Source: Candidatus Firestoneibacteriota bacterium (GTDB taxonomy: Bacteria > Oederibacteriota > JAAXVQ01). From it: DNA of 6,360 bases. The first letter of the stretch is position 1; every line of letters begins with the position of its first letter. The stretch is from positions 1-6,360 of the forward strand of contig JAAXVQ010000123.1 of assembly GCA_013335425.1 (NCBI GenBank), in the 5' to 3' direction. The position numbers were made by a program, and so were the translations under genes. This document shows positions 1 through 6,171 of this stretch, one piece after another. The notes under the pieces are model-generated. The model had not been told where the DNA came from and searched no databases. It was given only the letters and a program-made list of their open reading frames with translations.

Positions 1-2126
1 GGACCTCTTTGGCCTATGGACGCGGGCATGCCGTCATCACGGGCACGGGCATGCATACGGAACTGGGGAAGATTGCCAAGGACGTAGCCGCCGTTCAAAC
101 CGGAAAAACACCCCTGGAAAAACGGACCGCTGAAATCGGAAAATGGCTCAGCTTAACGGCCGCCGGCATCTGTGTACTGGTCACGGGCGTGAGTCTCCTG
201 CGCGAGTACTTGCACCAGCCCCTGGAACTGGACTTCGCCCTCAAAATGCTGATGTTCGGAGTGGCCCTGGCGGTCGCGGCCGTGCCCGAGGCTTTGGCCG
301 GGATCGTCACAGGCGCGTTGGCCATCGGAATGCACCAGATGGCCAAGCGCCACGCCTTGGTCAGGAAAATGTCCGCCGTGGAAACCCTGGGATGCACCAC
401 GGTCATTTGTTCGGACAAAACCGGCACGCTCACCAAAGGGGAAATGACGGTGCGTAAAATCGTCCTGCTCTCCGGAACCTTGGACGTGGCGGGGTCCGGC
501 TATGACACGGCCGGCGGTTTCTCGGGCCCCATCCAGATGCCCGAAGCGGCGCTGGCTCAGTTGCTGAAGGCCGGATCGCTCTGTAATGATTCGGAACTCT
601 ACGCAGAGGCGGGGAAAACCAAAGTTAAGGGCGACCCCACCGAAGGGGCGCTGCTGGTGGCAGCTGCTAAAAAGGGCCTTAATCCGCTTGAACTTAAGCT
701 GCAAAATCCCCGGATTCAAGAATTTCCGTTCAGCTCCGAAAGAAAACGCATGACCACGGTTCACCGCATGAACGACGGTAAAGTTTTCGCTTTTGTCAAA
801 GGCGCCCCGGAGACCATCCTACCCCGCTGTTCAGCCTACGGGGACTCCGGAACCGTCCAAGTGCTCAGCGGAGAAGACCGCAACGCCCTGGCCCAGGCCA
901 ACGATGACCTGGCCCAGGCGGCCTACCGGGTGCTGGCGCTTGCCTGTAAAGAAATCCGTGCCGAAGATGCCGACCAAGAGGAAACGGTGGAAAGCAATTT
1001 GGTTTTTCTCGGCCTCGTGGGCATGATGGATCCGCCGCGGCCCGAAGCCGTCGAGGCCGCCCGTATCTGCCGCCAGGTCCGGATCAAACCCGTCATGATT
1101 ACAGGCGATCATCTGCTTACTGCGGTGGCGGTGGCCCGGGAAATCGGGTTTTATCAGCAGGGGGATACGGTCCTCACCGGAGCGGCGCTGGAAAAACTTA
1201 CGGACCTTGAATTTGAAGCCATCGTGGACCGGGTTACGGTCTATGCCCGGGTCGCACCCCGAGACAAACTGCGAATCGTTACAGCCTGGAAGAAACGCGG
1301 CGACGTGGTGGCCATGACCGGGGACGGCGTCAACGACGCTCCGGCCCTAAAAGCGGCGGATATCGGAATTGCCATGGGCATTACGGGAACGGAAGTTTCC
1401 AAAGAAGCCGCCGATATGATCTTAAACGACGACAATTTCGCCACCATTGTCACAGCCATCGAATTGGGGCGCTGGGTATATGACAATATTAAAAAATACC
1501 TGACCTACCTCCTGCGCTGCAATCTCGTGGAAGTGGCGGTCATAGGCGGCGCCGCTTTAATTTTCGGGCCCGAATTTTTGCCGCTATTGCCCGCCTCCAT
1601 TCTCTACATCAATCTGGGCACCGACGGCCTGCCGGCTCTGGCCTTGGGGGTGGCGCCCGCCGACCCGGACCTCATGCGCCGCCCGCCGCGCGATCCCCGG
1701 GAAAGCATTTTTTCGCAGGACGTGATGCTGTTCATGCTCGCGTCCTTGATGATTGAAATCCCTTTTTTCTATTACATCTTCACCTCCAATCTTGAAAACC
1801 TGACGCATGCCCGGACGCAGATGTTTTTCCTTTTCCTGGGTGTGGAACTGATAGTGGCATTAAATTTCAGGTCTATGAAATTCAGCGTCTTCACCGCCCG
1901 GCCCCATCTTTGGCTGGTGCTGGCCGTTGTCTGGGAATTCCTGTTGGCGGCTTTGCTGGTTCAACTCCCCGCCGTCCGCCGCGCCTTTGGAATAACTTTG
2001 CCGTCCTGGAACGACCTGCTGATTCTTGTGAGCTTCAGCCTGCTGATCTTCGCCTCTCTGGAAGGAATCAAGGCGTTCCTTCGTCATCGCGAACGCAAAC
2101 AGGAGGGGTGCCGTCCCGCGACTTAA
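1..2126 (+). CDS. P-type cation-translocating ATPase, Ca2+-ATPase-like (P2A group), 5'-truncated by window edge
   Basis: ATP-driven cation pump of the inner membrane, most likely exporting Ca2+. The reading frame is already open at base 3 (Thr-Ser-Leu...) and the first residues match the end of the actuator domain, so the TTG at base 9 is an internal Leu, not a start; the TGES loop and M1-M2 are missing upstream. Numbering from base 9: M3 about 46-65; M4 about 78-108 with PEALA (93-97); phosphorylation motif SDKTGTLT (D136); nucleotide-binding GDPTEGALL (208-216), FSSERKRMT (241-249) and KGAPE (264-268); hinge DPPRPE (341-346), MITGDH (363-368), MTGDGVNDAP (436-445); M5-M10 about 497-690. Known SERCA ion ligands appear kept: Glu in M4 (PEA), Asn and Glu in M5 (CNLVEV), Asn/Thr/Asp in M6 (NLGTDGLP) and a Glu in M8 (GVELIVALN). 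PEALA replaces the usual PEGLP. Ion specificity is inferred. It ends in TAA at 2124-2126. Confidence 0.95.
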   Translation, partial: TSLAYGRGHAVITGTGMHTELGKIAKDVAAVQTGKTPLEKRTAEIGKWLSLTAAGICVLVTGVSLLREYLHQPLELDFALKMLMFGVALAVAAVPEALAGIVTGALAIGMHQMAKRHALVRKMSAVETLGCTTVICSDKTGTLTKGEMTVRKIVLLSGTLDVAGSGYDTAGGFSGPIQMPEAALAQLLKAGSLCNDSELYAEAGKTKVKGDPTEGALLVAAAKKGLNPLELKLQNPRIQEFPFSSERKRMTTVHRMNDGKVFAFVKGAPETILPRCSAYGDSGTVQVLSGEDRNALAQANDDLAQAAYRVLALACKEIRAEDADQEETVESNLVFLGLVGMMDPPRPEAVEAARICRQVRIKPVMITGDHLLTAVAVAREIGFYQQGDTVLTGAALEKLTDLEFEAIVDRVTVYARVAPRDKLRIVTAWKKRGDVVAMTGDGVNDAPALKAADIGIAMGITGTEVSKEAADMILNDDNFATIVTAIELGRWVYDNIKKYLTYLLRCNLVEVAVIGGAALIFGPEFLPLLPASILYINLGTDGLPALALGVAPADPDLMRRPPRDPRESIFSQDVMLFMLASLMIEIPFFYYIFTSNLENLTHARTQMFFLFLGVELIVALNFRSMKFSVFTARPHLWLVLAVVWEFLLAALLVQLPAVRRAFGITLPSWNDLLILVSFSLLIFASLEGIKAFLRHRERKQEGCRPAT

Positions 2127-2144
2127 GTCGGCACTTTGCCGCTT
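2125..2144 (+). other. Hairpin overlapping the ATPase stop codon
   Basis: CGGCA (2129-2133) and TGCCG (2137-2141) form a perfect 5-bp stem around a CTT loop. AAG (2125-2127) and CTT (2142-2144) extend it by 3 bp with one bulged T. No T-run follows, so it is not a classic Rho-independent terminator by itself. It could stabilise the 3' end or act together with the next hairpin. Confidence 0.4.
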
Positions 2145-2155
2145 AAAATCAACTG

Positions 2156-2183
2156 CGCCCGAAAACGGCGGAATTATTTTTCT
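2156..2183 (+). terminator. Possible Rho-independent terminator for the ATPase gene
   Basis: CG and CCG (2156-2161, with one bulged C) pair with CGGCG (2166-2170) around an AAAA loop. The T-rich tract ATTATTTTTCT (about 2173-2183) follows. The stem is short and bulged and the T-run is interrupted, so this is only a candidate. Its place 30 bases after the ATPase stop and before the next gene suits a terminator. Confidence 0.35.
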
Positions 2184-2250
2184 CCGACGCTCAATCCGAG
2201 AACATCGCCCTTGCATCCGCAGGCAACAACCGCATGGCATCGCGCATGGT

Positions 2251-2268
2251 TTTTATTAAACTATAGAA
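2251..2268 (+). promoter_or_regulatory. AT-rich patch with possible -10 (TATAGA) upstream of the barrel gene
   Basis: After GC-rich sequence there is a short AT-rich patch holding TATAGA (2262-2267), 40 bases before the chosen ATG at 2307. No convincing -35 hexamer lies at the right distance, so this is a weak candidate based on position and composition only. Confidence 0.2.
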
Positions 2269-2306
2269 GAATGTGGACATTCAACGCTCTGCCCAACGGA
2301 GGGTCC

Positions 2307-2888
2307 ATGAAAAGGATTCTTAATTTTCATCAGTTTTTCACAATACTGCTCACCCTCGCCTGCCTGGGGCCGGCCGTGCTTTCACAAGCCGCTGATTTTT
2401 CACTGTTTTAAGGTTGGACTCTGCAAGTGGAATCTTGGCCGGCCTCGAGCTCCCGCTTTGATGAACAGCCCGGCCCGCAAACCCAGGGTCATGTTGGGGG
2501 GAAATTCAACACCAACCTCAGTATGAACGGCATCGTGGTCCGCCCCGGAGATTGGGACGATTACAACATCGATTATTCCGGAATGACGTTCATCGCCCGA
2601 GGGGAGCTCTGGGTCCTGCCTTTTTTGGGAGTCGGCGCCAAAATCACGGGTTCGCCGGCTATGTCCAATCATACCGTCGTCAACGGTTATGCCGAGCCCT
2701 TGATCGAGGATGCCAAAGGGTTGCGGTATAACTTGGAAGGCAAGCTTACCTATACCCCCTTGGCTTGGTTGGATTTTTCAGTAGGGTATCGTTATGAAGA
2801 CCTCTACTTTGAACCTCCCAAGCCCGACAATTTCAGTTTGGCCATTATTTATGCCGGTCCGTGGGTTGAGGCGGCGTTGAAGTTTTAA
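2307..2888 (+). pseudogene. Small outer-membrane beta-barrel protein interrupted by an in-frame TAA after the signal peptide
   Basis: Translation from ATG 2307 (GGAGGG at 2298-2303, rather close to the ATG) gives a clear signal peptide: Lys/Arg start, hydrophobic core at residues 9-25, likely cleavage after VLSQA (28). After ADFSLF the frame meets TAA at 2409-2411. The same frame then runs open for 158 codons to TAA at 2886-2888. That part has alternating polar/hydrophobic strands (such as LEGKLTYTPLAWLDFSVGYRYE) and ends in ALKF, a terminal aromatic typical of the Bam-recognised beta-signal. The two halves look like one secreted barrel protein of about 193 residues; no replacement start with a signal peptide exists downstream of the stop. 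No frame change is needed, so a nonsense substitution is the simplest reading. Recoding or sequence error is possible. The specific family is not recognised. An ATG at 2271 is in frame but has a poorer ribosome site. Confidence 0.75.
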
Positions 2889-2937
2889 CTCGCACCGCTT
2901 CCGATCTTGAAAAAACTCAAGTACGAGGCGTGACGGT

Positions 2938-3546
2938 CTATTGCCCCGCACCCTGCCGCAGAATGGTTTTTAATTTTTCGGGAGCGCTGCGGCGCGGATC
3001 ACCCAGGTAGATTTCATGATGCTTCCCCCGCAAGTCCAGACCCTGCGCGTGGATAAACTCGTGCAGACGCCTAATCGCCGGGCCTTCGTCGGCGTAAGGA
3101 CCGACGTGCAGAATTTGCGCGCACGAGCCCTCGGCATATTTTTCCAGCCGCAATTTCGGGAGCAGCGGCAAAGGCTTTTTCTTGGCCGCCAGTTGGGCCC
3201 CTTCGTGAAAATTGTCGGGATTGACGCATTCCGGTTGCATGATCATGATGGTCCATTTCCACAAATGCCGTTTTTCCAGGGACCAAGCCCGCATGTCGTC
3301 CATCCACCACAGCCCTTCCAAGGGCATCACCGGATAATCCGCGAGCTCGGCTTTTTTAAGCATAAACTTCAGGGTATAGGCAATGCTGTAGAGCGTCTCC
3401 ACGCCTGCCTGAAAAGCTTTTTCATTCGGATCGCCTTGACCGTCAAGCATAAGAAACTGCAGGGCCGGCAATTGCACCATAACCGGTTGTTTTCCGGAGG
3501 CCGTATAGTAAGCCTTGAACTGTTTTTTCAAATCATAAGTTTTCAT
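2938..3546 (-). CDS. GyrI-like domain protein (small-molecule-binding fold)
   Basis: A 202-residue cytoplasmic protein of the stand-alone GyrI-like family (COG4832-type). Start ATG at 3546-3544 is chosen because GGGGGGA (3558-3552) lies 6-7 bases upstream; an upstream start at 3579 would add 11 residues without a ribosome site. Visible landmarks: MKTYDLKKQFKAYY at the N-terminus, DGQGDPN (35-41), LEGLWW (76-81), HLWKW (94-98), HVGPYADEGP (147-156) and HHEIYLGDPRR (176-186) followed by SAPEKLKTILR. There is no DNA-binding helix-turn-helix, so it is not a full AraC/MerR-type regulator. Some family members, such as Listeria Lin2189, have been reported to hydrolyse cyclopropanoid DNA-alkylating compounds, and the aromatic residues and the Glu in HEIY fit such a pocket; the substrate here is unknown. 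It is convergent with the barrel pseudogene (49-base gap) and divergent from the PorV-like gene. It ends in TAG, unlike the plus-strand genes, which all use TAA. Confidence 0.88.
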   Translation of the reverse strand: MKTYDLKKQFKAYYTASGKQPVMVQLPALQFLMLDGQGDPNEKAFQAGVETLYSIAYTLKFMLKKAELADYPVMPLEGLWWMDDMRAWSLEKRHLWKWTIMIMQPECVNPDNFHEGAQLAAKKKPLPLLPKLRLEKYAEGSCAQILHVGPYADEGPAIRRLHEFIHAQGLDLRGKHHEIYLGDPRRSAPEKLKTILRQGAGQ

Positions 3547-3603
3547 ATGTTTCCCCCCAGGCAGCAGACGTGTCCGCAAAAAGCAGCGTTCATTACCCCT
3601 GAA

Positions 3604-3632
3604 AGTTTAATTCCTCTTTTCGACCTTGGCAA
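3604..3632 (-). promoter_or_regulatory. Sigma-70-type promoter for the GyrI-like gene
   Basis: On the minus strand TTGCCA (3632-3627, 5 of 6 to TTGACA) is followed after exactly 17 bases by TAAACT (3609-3604, 4 of 6 to TATAAT). Transcription would start near 3597 and leave a leader of about 50 bases before ATG 3546. Spacing and orientation are right for this gene. Confidence 0.5.
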
Positions 3633-3703
3633 GATTTTCCTATGATCGTTTTCTTGATTTTTTCCGATTTTGACAAGCGCAAAGCCGGAGCGGTGTTTAC
3701 GTC

Positions 3704-3768
3704 TTTAACCCAGTTAAAATCTTTTTAACCCTTAGGCGGCCCAGAGAACAACATCATTTGCGGTTAAA
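3704..3768. repeat. Cluster of four TTTAAC / GTTAAA half-sites (putative operator)
   Basis: TTTAAC at 3704-3709, GTTAAA at 3713-3718, TTTAAC at 3724-3729 and GTTAAA at 3763-3768. The first two make a perfect dyad, TTTAAC-CCA-GTTAAA. The second and third make the perfect inverted repeat GTTAAAA-TCT-TTTTAAC (3713-3729). The two forward copies are 20 bases apart, about two helical turns. This arrangement suits a dimeric regulator binding upstream of the PorV-like gene; the regulator is unknown. Confidence 0.45.
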
Positions 3769-3813
3769 GTCATATAACCATTATTTTTAAAGGATAAAAT
3801 AGTTTTACCGCAA
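3758..3813. repeat. Inverted repeat flanking the possible -10 of the PorV-like gene
   Basis: TTGCGGTTAAA (3758-3768) is matched in reverse complement by TTTTACCGCAA (3803-3813), 10 of 11 positions, with 34 bases between. The spacer holds TAAAAT (3795-3800) and a smaller repeat, GGTTA (3762-3766) with TAACC (3775-3779). It could be paired operator sites across a promoter or a leader stem. Confidence 0.4.
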
Positions 3814-3831
3814 TTAGATCACCTGTAAAAG

Positions 3832-3852
3832 CCAAAAATTTGACTTTTGGAG
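3832..3852 (+). promoter_or_regulatory. Small hairpin over the ribosome site of the upstream in-frame ATG (3858)
   Basis: CCAAAA (3832-3837) pairs with TTTTGG (3845-3850) around a 7-base loop. The last GG is part of GGAG (3849-3852), which is spaced 5 bases from ATG 3858. If the stem forms, it would hide this ribosome site and favour the start at 3906. The stem is AT-rich and weak. Confidence 0.25.
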
Positions 3853-3905
3853 TTTTTATGTTATCCTTATTGTCAGAAAATAACGCAGAATTTTACGAGG
3901 TACGC

Positions 3906-5255
3906 ATGCAAAAATTTCATTTATCCGGCGCACTCTTGCTTGCAAGCTTTGCCTTTATCCTGCCCACGACTGCCTCGCAAGCCGGCCAACAAGATTTTGA
4001 TGCTTCCAAGAGCGCTAATTCATTTGTGGAAATCGGTGCCGGTGCGCGGGCGGTCGCCATGGGAGAGGCGTTCACGGCCGTTGCCGATGATGTCAGCGCC
4101 TTGCATTGGAACCCCGCGGGATTGGGCATTGTGCCGAACGTCCAAGTGCTTTTCACCCATAACCAATGGATCCAGGACGTGACCTTTGAAAATGCCATGA
4201 CGGTTTTCCCGGGTTTGGGCGGGAACCTGGGCCTGGCGGCAACTTATGTGGATTACGGCGTCATGGATAAACTCAGCGAATCAGGGCAGCCCCTGGGCGG
4301 TTTCTCCGCTTCCGATCTCGGTCTGACGCTCGGTTACGGTTTGCCGGTTTCACCGTATTTTTCCATGGGCGCGGCCGTAAAATCGCTCACAAACTCACTC
4401 GACGGGCAAAAAAAATCTTCCTGGGCTTATGACGCCGGCGCACTTCTTATATGGCCCGAGGCTAACTTGCAAATCGGCTTAAGCGTGCTAAACCTGGGTC
4501 TCTCCGCCGACGACCACCAGCCCAGCCAGGTCAAATTCGGTATGGCCTTGATGCACCTGGGCGATTGGCTGACTTTGGCGGCAGATGCAAATAAACACTT
4601 TGACCAGGATGCGTTTCAAGTAAACGGCGGTGCCGAATGCCGGCTCGGTTTTTTAGCTTTGCGGGCGGGCTATCAATATTCCTCGGCTGATCTGGGGTTG
4701 GGCGGGGGACTTTCGGGTGTCACCTTCGGCGGCGGCCTCCGTCAATACTTTGATCATTTTGGAGTGAACCTGGATTACGCGTTTGTGCCTTATGGCGATT
4801 TGGGCGCCACGCATCGTTTTGCCGTCACTTTGGAGATGGGCGGCCAAACGACCTCACCGGCTCAACCTCCGGAAAGTACGGAAACCGCACAGCCGGCTCC
4901 GGAAAAAGTCGAAGCAGTATCGGAAACGCCGGTTTATTCTCAGGCGGCCGAGGAAAAAGCCGACGCCCCCATCCACAACCTGCCGACGCCTCCGAAAAAA
5001 ATCCGCGCCAAACAAGTGGGGACGCAGGTGCTTTTAAGTTGGAAAGCCGTCCCTCTGCCGCATGTTTGGTATAATGTTTACCAACAATCGGAAGGAAATC
5101 TTCTGATAAAACTTAATTCTCAGCCTGTGAAAAAAACCTCTTTCCGCACGGGTAAACTGCACCGGAAAAAAACATATTATTTCGTCGTGAACACGGTGGA
5201 TAACCTGGGTCTGGAGAGCACAACCAGCAACACCGTGAAAGTCCGTCTGAAGTAA
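3906..5255 (+). CDS. PorV/PorQ-family outer-membrane beta-barrel protein with C-terminal fibronectin type III domain
   Basis: A 449-residue exported protein. ATG 3906 is preferred: GAGG (3897-3900) sits 5 bases upstream and the product begins directly with a signal peptide (residues 1-26, cleavage likely after TASQA). An in-frame ATG at 3858 with GGAG would add 16 residues ahead of the signal peptide. The mature N-terminus shows the family signature GAGARAVAMGEAFTAVADD (44-62) then WNPAGLG (68-74), known from PorV/PorQ/UPF0164 proteins (FadL-like barrels). Alternating barrel strands run to about 311. A Pro/Glu/Ala-rich periplasmic or surface linker follows (312-357), then an Fn3-like domain (358-449) with VLLSWKAVP, WYNVYQQ and KTYYFVVNTVDNLGLES. 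In type IX secretion PorV receives CTD-bearing cargo at the outer membrane; here the role is inferred from the family and from the CTD-like protein encoded next. The Fn3 tail is not part of classical PorV. Possibly controlled by the upstream half-site cluster. Confidence 0.88.
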   Translation: MQKFHLSGALLLASFAFILPTTASQAGQQDFDASKSANSFVEIGAGARAVAMGEAFTAVADDVSALHWNPAGLGIVPNVQVLFTHNQWIQDVTFENAMTVFPGLGGNLGLAATYVDYGVMDKLSESGQPLGGFSASDLGLTLGYGLPVSPYFSMGAAVKSLTNSLDGQKKSSWAYDAGALLIWPEANLQIGLSVLNLGLSADDHQPSQVKFGMALMHLGDWLTLAADANKHFDQDAFQVNGGAECRLGFLALRAGYQYSSADLGLGGGLSGVTFGGGLRQYFDHFGVNLDYAFVPYGDLGATHRFAVTLEMGGQTTSPAQPPESTETAQPAPEKVEAVSETPVYSQAAEEKADAPIHNLPTPPKKIRAKQVGTQVLLSWKAVPLPHVWYNVYQQSEGNLLIKLNSQPVKKTSFRTGKLHRKKTYYFVVNTVDNLGLESTTSNTVKVRLK

Positions 5256-5296
5256 TCGCGTTTTGCGGACAAGGCGCCTTTAAAAGCAGGTGATAT

Positions 5297-5330
5297 CCCG
5301 AGCGCTTTTTTGAGTTACGGCGCTTCCGGG
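5297..5330 (+). other. Inverted repeat in the spacer between the PorV-like and stalk-protein genes
   Basis: CCCG-AGCGC (5297-5305) pairs with GCGCT-tc-CGGG (5320-5330), 9 bp with a 2-base bulge and a 14-base T-rich loop. The T-run is in the loop, not after the stem, so it is not a standard terminator. A perfect palindrome AAGGCGCCTT lies just upstream (5271-5280). The two genes are 118 bases apart, so this could set their relative expression as a processing or stabilising stem, or mean nothing. Confidence 0.3.
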
Positions 5331-5373
5331 AAACGAATCTTAATTAAAGCAATATGCGCTGAAAGGAAATGAC

Positions 5374-6171
5374 ATGACCTTGAGAATCCTAGGAAAAGCC
5401 GCGACCGGACTGGTGCTGGGGTTGGCTTTGACGGGCTTGACGGGAATCGGCGTTTCGCAGGCGGCGACGACCGCCACGTTCACGCCGACCTGCTCACCCA
5501 CGTACACGGCGACCCCCACTCTGACCAATTCCGTGAGTCCGACGCGGACGATCACCGTCACGGGCACTCCCACGAAAACGATCTCCCCCACGCCGACATT
5601 CACGCCGACATTGACCATTTCGGTTACGCGCAGCGTTACGCCGACACTATCGATAAGCGCGACTCGAACCATCAGCGCCACCGTCACTTCCACGGCGACC
5701 ATCACCAAGACCGCCACCATCACGTTCACGCGCACGATTTCAGCGACCTTTACGCAAACTTCAACGGCCTCGCCCACGGTAACCTTCACGGCCTCGCCCT
5801 CGGCGACGATTTCCCCCACCGGAGGACCGACGTTGGTCCCGGTTCCCACCGGCACCTCGACTTCGACGCCGACGGTCACCAAGACAGCCTCCTCGGGCAT
5901 CATCGCCACCGGCGAACCGGTACTGGTTTACCCCAATCCGGCCAAAGACACAGTGTCTTTCCAAATTGCAGCAGGTGAAAGCGGCGAGATCCGTGTGAGG
6001 ATTTTTAAAATTTCCGGGCGCGAGGCCGCTGAACTAAGCGCCGCAAGCAACGGTTCCGCCCAAACCTTGGTCTGGGTCCGGGGTGACGCGGCCGCCGGGA
6101 TTTATGTTTATATCGTTTACCGCAACAGCAAACTCTTTAGAAGCGGCAAATTCGGCCTGCAAAACCGCTAA
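5374..6171 (+). CDS. Secreted Thr/Ser/Pro-rich stalk protein with T9SS/FlgD-like C-terminal domain
   Basis: 265 residues, start ATG 5374 with AAGGA (5363-5367) 6 bases upstream. Residues 1-30 form a signal peptide (Arg/Lys n-region, Leu/Gly-rich core, cleavage after GVSQA). Residues 31-175 are low complexity: about 38% Thr, with Thr often at every second position (TPTFTPT-like units), plus Ser, Pro, Ala, Ile and Val. The stretch has several Arg/Lys but no Asp or Glu, and a single Cys at 40. Such stretches are typical of extended, possibly O-glycosylated surface stalks. Residues 181-262 form a compact domain with EPVLVYPNPAKD (181-192), IRVRIFKISGRE (206-217), VWVRGDAAAGIYVY (233-246) and KLFRSGKFGL (253-262). 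This is the pattern of T9SS type A sorting domains and of FlgD-like Ig domains. Lying just after a PorV-like gene, it may be that protein's cargo; this is inference. It has no catalytic domain. At only about 80 folded residues it looks structural or adhesive. Confidence 0.88.
   Translation: MTLRILGKAATGLVLGLALTGLTGIGVSQAATTATFTPTCSPTYTATPTLTNSVSPTRTITVTGTPTKTISPTPTFTPTLTISVTRSVTPTLSISATRTISATVTSTATITKTATITFTRTISATFTQTSTASPTVTFTASPSATISPTGGPTLVPVPTGTSTSTPTVTKTASSGIIATGEPVLVYPNPAKDTVSFQIAAGESGEIRVRIFKISGREAAELSAASNGSAQTLVWVRGDAAAGIYVYIVYRNSKLFRSGKFGLQNR

Larger units (their letters stand above)
3547..3905. promoter_or_regulatory. Divergent intergenic region between the GyrI-like gene and the PorV-like gene
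   Basis: About 359 bases with no credible gene on either strand. The left part carries the minus-strand promoter (3604-3632). The right part, from about 3700, is AT-rich and carries repeated TTTAAC/GTTAAA half-sites, a longer inverted repeat (3758-3768 with 3803-3813) and a possible -10, TAAAAT (3795-3800, 5 of 6 to consensus), without a clear -35. A perfect TTGACA at 3670-3675 has no good -10 at 16-19 bases. Two start codons in the PorV frame (3858 and 3906) each have a ribosome site at the right-hand end. Confidence 0.6.

Noticed and set aside
9..11. TTG at base 9 as the start of the ATPase gene
   Set aside because: The frame is open upstream to the window edge and the first residues align with the middle of the actuator domain region, so the true start lies before the window.
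153..764. A 203-codon open frame on the minus strand inside the ATPase
   Set aside because: The ATPase frame is certain across this stretch from its conserved motifs, and the antisense product is His/Gly/Arg-rich with no recognisable domain.
2906..2921. CTTGA-AAAAAC-TCAAG hairpin between the convergent barrel and GyrI-like genes as a bidirectional terminator
   Set aside because: The stem is only 5 bp and the A/T run is in the loop, with no T tract after the stem on either strand.
3016..3645. A 209-codon open frame on the plus strand opposite the GyrI-like gene
   Set aside because: The minus frame contains family landmarks, a good ribosome site and a promoter. The plus frame has none and runs through the minus-strand promoter.
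3571..5271. Inverted repeat TGTCCGCAAAA (3571-3581) and TTTTGCGGACA (5261-5271) on both sides of the PorV-like gene
   Set aside because: An exact 11-base inverted match between two distant places is expected a few times by chance in a window of this size. No target duplication or transposase is associated with it.
5340..5909. A 189-codon open frame on the minus strand, rich in Val and Glu
   Set aside because: It is the antisense shadow of the Thr-rich stalk: ACG/ACC/CCG codons read backwards give Val, Gly and Arg codons and no stops. The plus frame has the signal peptide, ribosome site and a recognisable C-terminal domain.
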